Source: Lingula anatina (lineage: Eukaryota; Brachiopoda; Lingulata; Lingulida; Lingulidae). From it: a DNA stretch of 51,820 nt. The DNA lies in NCBI RefSeq assembly GCF_001039355.2, contig NW_019775915.1, forward strand, positions 15,123 to 66,942, read 5' to 3'. Shown piece after piece: positions 10,688 through 50,900 of this stretch (its first letter is position 1; every line of letters starts with the position of its first letter). Both the position numbers and the translations under genes were made by a program. A model generated the notes under the pieces. It saw only the letters and a program-made list of their open reading frames with translations. It was not told the origin of the DNA and did no database searches.

Positions 10688-13600
10688 GTACGTACATTAA
10701 AGACTCGTTTATTAAAACACAACAAATGTTAAATGGACCTAAATGCTGATAATAAGTGTTGTCTTTCTTGTTTTTCTTTTTTTCCATCATCTATATTATT
10801 TTGTTTTATTAATTAATTAATTAATTTATTTATTATTATTTTATTTATTTATATTTTTTTGTTTGTTTTGGTATGAAAAATAAACAACCACTAGTTTTAT
10901 TAACGAAAGCAATTCCAACTAGACTGCAACTGGCTAAAGTGGCGGAGGATTCCCCTGCAAAATAGGTGTGAAAATGCTCTTACAAGGTCATGTGAAGGTC
11001 ATGGGTTAAATTTGACCCCGTATTCTGAAAGAGCATGTGCGAATTGGGGGGGGGGGNCAACAAAACATCACTTTTAGCCCACTTCAATATTTTTCCATGA
11101 AATAGCCGAATGACCTTGAAAATGAGGGTCAAGGTCAAATTTGACATTTGATTTGGGGGTGATGGGTATATGTTTGGGGTAGTTTACTATAGCATGTTAT
11201 CATAAAAAATCGGGATTTCATGGAGAAATTAACAAAGTCACTGTTTCTGTGAAATTATTAATATTTAAAAATTTATATTTAAAAAATTAATCATTTGTCA
11301 ATATTATTAGCGACTGTACTGGACAGATATCTAGGGCAACTTTTTACATCATCCTTGTGGCTCTGTGACATCTGGTTTACCCCCTGCCGACTGTCAACCA
11401 TCTGGAGCATATTTTGCAACAGGATGACCTTGACCTGACCTACTTCCCTAAAATTAGGTCACTTGACACAAAATCATTGTGTGACCTCACCTATATAAGG
11501 ATTTGTCAAAATGTTGAAAATTCTAGGAGATATTGCATTTTGAAATTTGCAAACATTTCACTTTAAAGGCTCTGTGACCTTGAAAATTAGGTCAAGGTAA
11601 AAAAAAATTGGGTGGACCGGAATAACTTTTCATAGGCTATTAGCATGAATTTTTTCAGAATTTTAGAAAGAAATTTTTTGACGAAAAATAAAAATAAGAA
11701 TAATAATGATAAGAACAGGAAAAACAATAGTATTCCCCTATGGGGAATCCTAATTAAGGAATAATGCCGAACCTTAGATAGGCTATAGCTTTTTTGTTGT
11801 CTTTCTTTCGACAGATTACACTAGTCAGGATTTCCCCGGTGCCTCAACGTCCAGCTATGATCTTCTTGGAGGTTTACCAGATACGCTATCTAGTCAGTTA
11901 AACATTTCAAGACGCAAGAAATCCAAATACGAAAAATTCACCGAATCCCTGTCAAATCCATCCCAAAGTGCTTACTTTACAATGGGCGTGAGTGCCGAGA
12001 CTTTCTGCGCCGTCACTGAGCTGGTTCAGGGAACATGGCAAAGCAAGAAAACGGGGCGCGGGCAAGACACGCGGAACCTTGACCACACCTATACCTATTG
12101 TGGTAAAGAATGTCGAGGCCATCATAAACGAAGGTTTACTAGAGCGTTATAAAACTACCAAGCGGCAGCACCGCTTACGTCAAACACAGGGTCGCTTAAA
12201 ACCTTATTATTACGTGGATCCCACAATGAAAAAGCCCATGACTGTCGAGACCGAATCCTCTGTATTAGATACACTAAATGAGGACATCAATGAACAGTAC
12301 TTATTTCACGGAACAAAGAGCGCATATGTCCCATCTATTTGCGCTATGGGACCAGATTTCAGGATTGCTCGCAAAGGAATGTTTGGTCGAGCAATTTATT
12401 TGTCAGAGAGCGCCACCAAAGCGGATCAGTACGCAGGTACGTCGAGCCTGGCCTGGAGTACGCTTACGTATGAATATGCGTACTACTGCTCGTTTTAGTT
12501 TTTTTTCATTGTCACGTTTCTTATTTCTATTGTTGTGATAATTTCTTTTTAGGACAGGGACAGTGTGCACATGTACACTTTTTTCCTCTAGGAGTCTTTC
12601 AGAAAAACGAAAATTTAAATTATTCGTTTTTTTTCATATGCCATCGGATTACCACAATATTTTTCTTAAATTTAATCGAATTTCTTCTTATTCCAGACGA
12701 GATGGACAGTAGACGAACGGAGGACCTCCAAATCTTGATTTACCGCGTTCTTCTCGGCAATGTCTACTACTGCGAGGAACAACAGACATTTAGGAGACCG
12801 CCGTGCGTCTGTGGGGAGAAGATTTGCAGTGATCATCACGAGACCTTCGACTCCGTGATAGGTGATACCAGGAAGTTATTCCGGGAATTTCTCCTGTTCA
12901 CGGCGGAACAGTGTTACCCGGAATATATCGTGACCTATGACCGCATTGACCAATTCCAGGCTAGAGGTATGTTTAATCGAACATCCAATCATGTTCTCAT
13001 CTAAAGAGTATTTGTTTCATGAACAAATAATATAAATCGTACTGTTAACGTATCCATGAATTTTAGTGTGCACATCGTTCAAATGCCAAACGAGAGACCT
13101 GTAAAAGTAATGTCAAACAATAGAACAATTCAAGGATATTAACTCGACTTTATATGTTGATTTTAGCCGTGCCTCAACTGCCAGTGACGTCACTATGTCT
13201 GAGAGCTGCCGATCCTTCTCTGTTCATGGAGGAAGCTTACAAGGACGATGTGTGTATAAACCTCTCTCTCTCTTTCTGTCTCTCTCTGGTTTTTGTACTT
13301 CCCTCCGTCTCTTTGCATTTAGTCTCTGTCGCTACATGTCGCTACGTACATGTCCTATTGCTTTAAATGGTTCGGCATTTAACTGTTTTCCAGGTAAATG
13401 AGATTGTTGTTAAGGGTGCGAATAGGTAAATACCGCTGTTAGAAAGAGTCATATTTTGCCTTCTACTTTCAGGTCTACCAAAACTGTGGCATGCCGCGTG
13501 GACGCGCTGTCATCGTCAACAACATCAATTTCCAGCACCATGAGAAGAGAGACGGGTCTGAGATGGACTGCAAGGCGCTGGTAGAGCTGATGGAACAGAT

Positions 13601-15501
13601 GAGTTATACTGTCATTGTGCATAATGATCTGACAGCACAGGTGAGCAGGTGCGCACGCACGCGCGCGCGTGTGTGTGTGTGCGTTTTATTGTCAGTGTGT
13701 TTGTGTGTGTATGCGCGTCTGTGTTTGTTCATGCGCGTATTTGAGCATGTGCATGTATATGCGAGAATGCATGTATGTGCGTGCGGGTTTATTTGTTCGT
13801 TTATTTGTGTTCATATATATGAATTAGTAAAACAGTTATACAGTGTATATCGTATCATTAAAACCCTTTCAGTTAGTGTATCATAATTTATAATCTGTAC
13901 ATTTTGAATGTTATGATTTTAGGGGATATTTGATGTGATGGAGACTGAAAGCAAACAACCTAGCCACTGGACTAGTGATTCCTTCATCGTGTTCATTCTG
14001 AGTCACGGTATGAGTAATGCAGTGTATGGGACAGATGGCTACAGCTTGCCCTACAGTATGATATACAAGCACTTTACCACCGACAGCTGCCCCGCCCTGA
14101 AGGGAAAACCAAAAATGTTTTTTATTCAGGCTTGCCAAGGAAGTAAGTTAAAAACCTATTGAATAGTTATGGTGTGTGCATTTGCAGAGTAGTTATAATT
14201 ATTTGTAAAACATTTTTCTTGGAACGAAATTGGTTGTTGACTGACGTTAAGAATACAGGTTTGTTGTCATGCAACAAGCAACATAAATATTAGATAAGAG
14301 AGACAGTGCATACGAGAGACTAATTTGCTTAAAATAATACATTTCGGTGATAAATGGATGACTTTACATTTGACACCAAAAACTGTATTTCATCCAGCAA
14401 AGAAAGACAGTAGAGTCGCGGGAGGTTCCGTCCCTCTAACAATGAGACAAGATGGCGGCCAGTCTGATTCTGTGCGGGCGCGTTGCAATGAAAGCGAGTC
14501 CAAATTTGGTGCTAACATGTGTGACATCGCCGTTGCCACGGCAACCACTCCAGGTGGGCAAAAAACTAACATATAGAAAACAAAACAAAACACACTTAAC
14601 CAGGCGGGGATTTCATACACATATAGTCTGTTACTTTATTCAACAATGTTTTACGTAATTTAAAAAAAGGAATTAAGACGCTTATGTTGCTGTTTAATGT
14701 TTTGTTAGTTTTCCCCATCTTGACAGATATTTATTTATTTATTTATTTTGCATTTTTATTTTATTTTGAATCAATGCACAATATAATATATCCTTTGACT
14801 GCATTCAATTATATTGCAATCGTGTTCGTCAATTATACATCCCTTCATTTCAGACTACGTGTCCTGGAGAAATAAGGAGAACGGGTCCTGGTTCATCAAC
14901 GCCATTGTCAGAGTGTTCAGTGAGGAGGCGAGGAGTAAACACTTCCTGGAGCTTCTCACCTCGGTAGGTGAGGCAGAAATGTTGGACTTACTGGCTTGTT
15001 CGATATTATTGGGAATTCACTGCACGTTTCAGGGCTTCATTCACTCTGTTATGGTTTCATTCCAATAGTAATTTCTTCAATCATTTGATAAAGCGAGAGC
15101 AACTGAATATTGGATAGTGGTTAGTAGTAACTGATTCTACTATTGAATGTCGTTATACTTTGAAGCTTTCATTATGGAGTTTTACTATTATTTCAAGAAA
15201 TTATTGTACCATTGCAGTTCAGATTGTTCTTTTCCACCTTTTGGTCCAATGTTAGAGTGATTTTATATTAAACTCATCACTGCATTACTGGTATTGTTAT
15301 GGTAACGTGTGTCTGGTATTTTATATCACATTTCACCTCTTTGTGGTATTTCAGGTGAACAGCTGGGTTGCCAGTATGAAGACCCAAGGTCAAGGTCAAT
15401 ACCAGCAGGTGTCCAGCATGGAAACCATGTCCTTCACCAAACGGTTTTACTTCTGGCCCCGCCTCTGTATAGTAAATGGTGATCTCCAGGAGTTGGACTA
15501 G
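10297..15501 (+). CDS. PARP-caspase fusion gene (10 exons, frameshift in exon 3)
   Basis: Exons: 10297-10378, 10637-10687, 11815-12436, 12697-12966, 13167-13249, 13473-13640, 13923-14142, 14398-14553, 14854-14963 and 15355-15501 (stop TAG). Every junction is AG/GT and the phases match across all introns, so the two domains appear to be one transcript of about 635 codons. The start was chosen for its context (gacATGG) and because exons 1 and 2 join in phase to exon 3. The first ~100 residues have no death-fold domain. Then come a PARP catalytic domain with an H-Y-E triad (about residues 209, 239 and 327) and a caspase domain with His about 453 and Cys about 496. PARPs transfer ADP-ribose from NAD+; caspases cut after Asp; both act in the cytosol or nucleus. 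One extra base near 12088 breaks the frame between the start of the PARP domain and the rest. It could be a sequencing error, a pseudogene lesion or, less likely, +1 frameshifting. Two adjacent genes misjoined is the main alternative for the fusion. Confidence 0.85.
10975..11640. repeat. intronic repeat dense in AGGTCA half-sites
   Basis: Lies in intron 2 of the PARP-caspase gene. AGGTCA/TGACCT hexamers recur at about 10985, 10997, 11111, 11129, 11423, 11429, 11434, 11455, 11483, 11576 and 11590, several as TCAAGGTCA. The stretch also has a poly-G tract with an ambiguous base at 11057. It resembles widespread GACCTTGA-rich repeats of marine animals, from memory only. AGGTCA is the half-site of nuclear receptors; any binding here is inference. 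Confidence 0.55.
11815..12966 (+). CDS. PARP catalytic domain exons 3-4 (frameshifted)
   Basis: Exon 3 (11815-12436) reads from its acceptor through SAETFCAVTELVQGTW and GRGQDTRNLDHT in one frame, then would stop at 12150-12152. The PARP homology continues in the +1 frame with VVKNVEAIINEGLLERY, YLFHGTK (His codon 12307), GMFGRAIYLSES (Tyr codon 12397) and ATKADQYAG. Exon 4 (12697-12966) carries the rest: a Cys/His-rich loop (PPCVCGEKICSDHH), DSVIG, and QCYPEYIVTYD with the third triad residue Glu (codon 12921). H-Y-E is the triad of PARPs able to make poly(ADP-ribose). The usual Gly before I-Y in the GRGIYL motif is Ala here. Exon 3 is 622 nt with phase-1 borders at both ends, exactly one base too long. 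No zinc fingers, WGR, ankyrin or macro domains accompany it. Confidence 0.9.
13167..14142 (+). CDS. caspase domain, large (p20) subunit, exons 5-7
   Basis: Exon 5 (13167-13249) joins the PARP domain to the protease through an acidic stretch (FMEEAYKDD). Exon 6 (13473-13640) gives YQNCGMPRGRAVIVNN and KRDGSEMDCKAL, with the S1-pocket Arg in R-x-G-S-x-x-D. Exon 7 (13923-14142) gives SFIVFILSHG with the catalytic His (codon 14004) and FFIQACQG with the catalytic Cys (codon 14133) in the standard QACxG pentapeptide. All catalytic residues are present, so activity is expected. No CARD or DED is visible; the PARP domain occupies the usual prodomain position. The exon 5 donor is taken as GAT|gtgtgt to keep phase 0. 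Confidence 0.92.
14398..15501 (+). CDS. caspase linker and small (p10) subunit, exons 8-10
   Basis: Exon 8 (14398-14553) continues directly from QACQG with TKKDSR, then an intersubunit linker with possible Asp cleavage sites (MRQD, GGQSD), then CDIAVATATTP. Exon 9 (14854-14963) gives DYVSWRNKENGSWFI, containing the S1 Arg of S-W-R and the GSWF motif. Exon 10 (15355-15501) gives SFTKRFYFWP, the usual C-terminal beta strand, and stops at TAG. Length and order match an ordinary caspase. The linker is hydrophilic, as expected for a processed zymogen. Confidence 0.92.
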
Positions 15502-15628
15502 ATGTGTGACGTCATGGGATGGCTTGCTTTATATACATTCCCTTTTGTTTTGTTTTGTTTTATCACCACAACATTACTGGTAAGGGACTGTGAGTATCGA
15601 CAAATGTCTGATAAAATATAAATATATA

Positions 15629-15634
15629 AATAAA
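15629..15634 (+). terminator. candidate poly(A) signal AATAAA (PARP-caspase gene)
   Basis: AATAAA lies 128 bp after the stop codon, within an AT-rich tract. Several alternatives occur further on. Confidence 0.4.
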
Positions 15635-16582
15635 GAGAGAGTAGTGTGTGCTAATAAGGTGCTTGTCCAAGATTATCGTAGGCGCTCGTGTTATTTACAA
15701 CAAGCTAGGCGTCTTTCACTGGTGTTGCAGTGTATTTCTGGTCATGGTTTCCCATTATCTTTTAAATTAACTTGAAAACCAAATTGACCATTTGTTTAAC
15801 GTTTATTGAATACATGTGCAATGGGTATTTAATGACTTGTCACGCTGCGTGCCTTGCTGTCAAATACAGTAATATAACGGGGTTCGATATTAATATGCTA
15901 CAAGTAGTTTTTTGCCATAATAAAATTTTATCCTTTGCTCAATATATATACTTTTCAAGGGCAGCGTGTTCCTGGGTCTAATTTGTTTTAGCAACTGTCA
16001 GATGGGAAAGTTACTATGTACATGCACAAAGTGCAATTTATTCAGATTCCTTGCCTCGTTTATGTACTGTGAGGGTTGTTTTAAACTATGGAGGTAGGGA
16101 TAAAACCTGCTTCTAAGAATGTGCATCATCCTTAGGAATATTTACTTTTAAATAATAATCCTGCTGCTAAAGAAACTGGACAATTTTGGGGTATTTTCTT
16201 GTTCCCAGTTCACTTGGAAAATGAATATATCATTTGAAAAAACGAAATGAAGTTAAAAACGAGTGTTGCGATACCAAATGTTGTGAAATCGTCGTTAATG
16301 CATATCAAGATGACGTACAATTCATGATCAGTAAAACAGAGAGAAAATCAAATTAGCAGCCAGGCGTGATGAAGTCAGATGTATGCGCATCAGCTGGATT
16401 GTGTCATTTGTTGCTTTTGAATATGATTCCAGTTTTAAAACGAGGTCAACTACAGGTATATTGGTGCAAGTATTTAGTGTTATACTTTATTAAAAATGGC
16501 ATTTAGAGTAAATATTGGTCCCTTTGCCAAGAAGGATGATATACATGTATAAACAGGTGCCTAAAATAGCGATATCACGGAT

Positions 16583-16584
<2 letters not shown>

Positions 16585-16618
<34 letters not shown>
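16585..16618. repeat. CA microsatellite
   Basis: (AC)n run directly abutting the left end of the inverted-repeat element at 16617. Confidence 0.9.
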
Positions 16619-16620
<2 letters not shown>

Positions 16621-16852
16621 ACAGTCAATGAAAACGCACCATTTATTTATCAAATAATTTTTTTTAATTCATTTAAAACAAAAAGAAAATAAAAGCTTTC
16701 GTGTGAAATATGACCCACTATTCAGTCAACAGTCAAACAAGGTGACTCTCTTATGACCAAGCACGTGAATTTGCACTCGTTTATATGGTTGGAATCGATT
16801 CTCGGTAAAAAAAAGGAAAGAAAGTTTTCTGATGCGTTTTCATTGACTGTCA

Positions 16853-16854
<2 letters not shown>
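16617..16854. mobile_element. 238-bp MITE-like element with perfect 22-bp inverted repeats
   Basis: The left end starts ACTGACAGTCAATGAAAACG at 16617 and its exact reverse complement ends at 16854; 22 bases match without error. The inside has no coding sequence. A (CA)n tract adjoins the left end and a (TA)n tract the right. Size and ends fit a non-autonomous DNA transposon; TA on the right flank would suit Tc1/mariner, but a clean target duplication is not seen. Confidence 0.8.

Positions 16855-16906
<52 letters not shown>
16853..16906. repeat. TA microsatellite
   Basis: Uninterrupted (TA)n after the inverted-repeat element. Confidence 0.95.
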
Positions 16907-16909
<3 letters not shown>

Positions 16910-17280
16910 TGAATTAATTATGAGATGCACATGTAATTATATTGTTGGTTATCGATTTCTCTCAACGTCGATTTTAACATATATGCTTTGATTGCATACT
17001 TTAACTTAGGCTTTATGATGGGGGTAATTCTGTAAAGATTGAATAAATGTTTTATGAAAGGACACTCTTTATTTATTATTATTTTTTGTGTGTGTGAATT
17101 TTATTTTTTTTTAATTTTTACCTTAAAACTAGTCTGTGTTTAGAGATAAAACATTGTCTTCTCTGTCGATGTAACTCTACAAACTACACGATCCGTTCAG
17201 TGAAACTGCAAGGGAATATATTTTATATAAAATGCACAAGTTGATTAAAGTAATGGACATTGAAGCAATCTGTGCAAAGT

Positions 17281-17286
17281 TTTATT
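17281..17286 (-). terminator. candidate poly(A) signal AATAAA (receptor gene)
   Basis: AATAAA on the minus strand, about 590 bp beyond the receptor stop codon. Other AATAAA-like words occur nearby, so the choice is tentative. Confidence 0.3.
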
Positions 17287-17877
17287 GGACACTGTATACA
17301 TATTATGTAAGACAGCTTAAGCTGGAAGCATAATCTATCATAATTGATTACTTGACAGATAATAATAATAATAATAATAATAAAGCAAAAAAAAAAAAAA
17401 AGTGAAAAAAGTACTATCCGAGATCTTGGATACATAGATTGAAACGTTTAACGCATTAGAGTGAATGCTACAATAATCCATGTTTTCGCGACCAAACAAC
17501 TACACACGCCATCTCTTCTACTCCTGAAGCCATTGGCAAAAATACATTTTAGACTTTAATTCTTTTTGTAACGTGAATGCAAGTCATTTTGTGTAGAGAA
17601 ATTACAACCATCAAATGTTGATATTAGGACCGACTGGTATATCTGTTTTGTGCAATGTCATATACTTGGCAAAATCATAAACCAATTACAATTAAGGTTG
17701 GGTGTTCAAATCAATGTGTTTTCTTTCAATTAAAAAGCTCATTTCTGGTCCATAAAGCTACGGAATTTCAAATGTATTTCATTTTATCGCATATAAACCC
17801 TTTCAAAAAAAAAATAATAATAATATATTTACGTCTACAAAGCCGGTGACACCGTAGCACAACTAATGCAATGGAAT

Positions 17878-47497
<29,620 letters not shown>

Positions 47498-47690
47498 CTA
47501 GACGACAAAGTGAAAATTCTACAATCAGTGCATAAAGACAATGGAATAGTTTACATTAGTGAAAAAGATAAAACAATGATCTGAGCTGAGCTATTGAATA
47601 ATAGAGCCACCTTAACATTCCCATTATTGCATTCTGGCACATTACTGATTGGGGCTGAGCAAAAAAACATCAAATTTACATTTTGTTATT

Positions 47691-47925
47691 ACCTCCGCCA
47701 AGGAGGTTATGTTTTCACCTCTGTTTGTCAGTTTGTCTGTCATCAACATAACTCAATAAGTTATGAACCGATTTTGATTAAATTTTCAGGAACTGTCAGA
47801 AGTGGACCAAGGAAGAGATGATTAGTTTTTCCTGGTGATCCGGATCAATAATCAATCAATAATCAATAATAATAAAAAAATCGCTTCCTTGGCGGAGGTC
47901 TGCACTCTCAGAGTGCTTTTCCAGT
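47691..47925. mobile_element. MITE-like element with CCTCCGCCAAGG ends
   Basis: Begins ACCTCCGCCAAGGAGGTTAT and ends CTTGGCGGAGGTCTGC plus AGAGTGCTTTTC. The two ends are inverted (CCTCCGCCAAG with CTTGGCGGAGG) and the left end is itself a small palindrome. The inside (CATAACTCAATAAGTTATGA, TTTTGATTAAATTTTCAGG) resembles, from memory, a short family very widespread in marine animals. No coding capacity. Confidence 0.7.
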
Positions 47926-50900
47926 TGAATTATATAATGACCTTACCTTTAGATTAAAACAGTAAATAAAATCACCTTCATTCTCTAAACATATGAGAGG
48001 AGAAATAACACACATTATTTAATCACCGCCTGTCATGACACAGGCCTCACATTAATAAGCAATATATTATATTCATATCGTATTCTTTTTATCTAGCAAA
48101 CAAACGTTTATCAAAGGCAAACGTTGAAGCCGACAGTATCGAGTGACAACAGATAAACACTGACATGGTCAACGGCTACCAAAGATGGCACATTGCGCCT
48201 TCGTTTATGCGATTTTTTTCTGACATAGTGAGTAAGTTGAATTATCATTGTGGTTCACTTTATCCAGACAGAGATACCAAATTAATTTACATCAGCCTTA
48301 TAAATAGGTTGTCCTGGAATTACCTCAAAAGNCTGACTTTGGAAGATAATTAAACTATTGACATTCTCAAACCACGCTGCGCTTGGTGCTAATTAGATAA
48401 TACCCGTTATATCTCTCTGTTGGATAGTACTTTCCTAGTACTGCCATGAAGGAACGTTTTCAAATCACTCTGAGCTTTAAAATGATAAAGTATGTTGACT
48501 CAAATACTGTGCGTCCGCCAATCTACTAGTATGTAAGACCTATAGGTTTTATAATATGATCAGTGTAATCATTTATTTCTCAAACCACGCTGGATTTAAA
48601 ACTAATTAGCTAATAATAGAGTTGTCGAAGGTTGGTAAGACGAAAGGCATGTAGTGTCAGCGATTGACTCTACATGGAAATGGACAAAGCCCAAGAGATA
48701 ATCGTTTCACGTTTAGTTCTAGTAGTTTCTTAATATAGTTTTACGGGGTCGGATATGATTGAACACGAGATAAGAACGGGGCCAAATGTAAGACATGAAA
48801 TGTAAAAGTTCGATGGAAGGTCCTGCCAGAATGCTGCCAAGGTTTTCAGAGCTGAGCGTCTAACAAGGGAATCGATCTTTGTAAAAGACGAAATTTGCAC
48901 GGGGCGATGGGTTTCACGAGAACGTAATTCAAGAGGTGAATATCGAACATCGTTTATGTTTGAGCTTCCAGGAAATGATCACTTTAGGATTGACTAAATA
49001 TTATTTGTTTTCTCATTCTATACGCTGTACCCCGAGTTCCGTTCCAACTGAAAGTATTCTAATCTTGTTTCTCTACGGTGGATGGTGGGGCACGAAACGA
49101 AGAGTACTAGTAGGCCTAGCTGTACCCAGTAGTTGGTTTTAAAGTTTAGGACAACTGGAACCCAGCGCAGTGTTTATCTGGCATCTACAGTGCAGTATCT
49201 GGAGAAGGCTTATTAAACTACTTACGCGAAATGAAAATAAGAACCGTGTCTGGTTTTTGTCAACTAATGTTTTCATACCTTATTACATTACTGGAATGGG
49301 CTTAAAGTACTTACACGAAATGAAAATAAGAACCATGTCTAGTTTTTGTCAACTTATGTTGTCACACCTTATTACTGTCGGGGAGTGGATCAAGCGTCTA
49401 GTATATTTGACTTGATTTATATTTGAGCATAATTATCCATCAGCAAATGTACAATGTATGTTTAAGTGTGCTGCCAGAACTGCTGCCAGAGCTGCTTTTG
49501 CTCTCAATTGCTGTGTCAATTTTATTCTTTGAGCAGTGATGGCCTCAAAATGATTACATGTGCATGTATAACGATGTTAACATATACAACCACATTGCCC
49601 AGTATAGTGTATAGTCATTTCTATACTCCTTCCACATTATTTTTGCATACAATATGCCCTGTAAACGTAAAAGGAACTCAGTATGGCCTAGACAATCAGC
49701 CGTACACATGTACATCCTGATTATGCTGTGCCCTTCGTGAATTCACCATCACGCTCTCTTGACAATCTAGGCTTGTCTCTTTCTCGGATTGTAATTTTCC
49801 AGGATGAAATGCCAAAAAGGCACCTAACTCGATCGTCTGGATGAGAAAACGTCGCCCTACATGTTGAACCTATTCAAATGAGGAAGGAATTATATGTAAC
49901 ACAGACGTATTTATCGTGTTATATTTTGATGACGGGTATACATCATGATGTACCTGTAATAAAAGCTGTTACTAGTGTTAGGGTGCTTAATTGAAAATAA
50001 AGAGGAGCTGTTCTCAGAAGGTTACATGAACTTCAGTTGCTTCCAATGGCATTTATGTAGATATTGTTGTATCTTAATTCTTTATATACGCCAGTAAATT
50101 GTATATACATTGTAACTGCGAAATCCCGGGTTACATTATAACATATTACATGCAATTTACTTACATTGCGTTTAGAGTTATTTGACAGAGCAACCTGAAT
50201 AGAAAATGTGTTTACTTTGAGGAGTTTAATGACCTACATACATGTGTTTCTGTGCTTTACTGTAACAGCTGAGAATCACTGTGTTTCTATCTTTTATGAA
50301 TGTTGTATACAATTGGCCGTGTCACTATGAAAATGGCCGCAACCCAAGATGTTCGGTGATTGGTCTTGTATCTATATCTGCAGGACTAAATCACAATTTC
50401 ATTTCTGGGATATTTATCTTGATCAATTACTGTTTTAAACGGACAATGAATTGAAAGAGTTGAATTGCACAACGCTTGTCCACCTTGCGGCTTAAAGTGA
50501 TTCTCGCGCTGTTCCGCTACATTGACCGTTTATCCAATTAAACAATATGAGAATGTGCGTACTTTTAGCAGTTTCTGGTAAAGATGAATATCAAATTCTA
50601 AAATGCCATTTTCAGAACTATATCTCGTAAATGTCAAACCTAAATGCCACCCTTACCCTCATGAAAGGCAGCATTGGGTATGTCGAAATGCTAACCGTCA
50701 AAGACTAAAGACCTCTTTTGAATTTTATACTTGTATGATAATTAACCTACGTTCACCTGCGTAAAATTGAACTGCGTGAAATTTTTGTTTTTTAGAATTC
50801 TTATTTACTTCCTGAATGTCAGTTTTTTCCTAGAATTGTCATTAACTTTTTTTTTGAATAATTGATGTGTACACCCTTTTTCATCATACATGAACTTAAA

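Larger units (their letters stand above)
15502..17877. other. tail-to-tail intergenic region
   Basis: The caspase-containing gene ends at 15501 and the receptor gene ends at 17878 from the other side. Between them are candidate poly(A) signals, microsatellites and a 238-bp inverted-repeat element. No exon was recognised. Confidence 0.7.
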
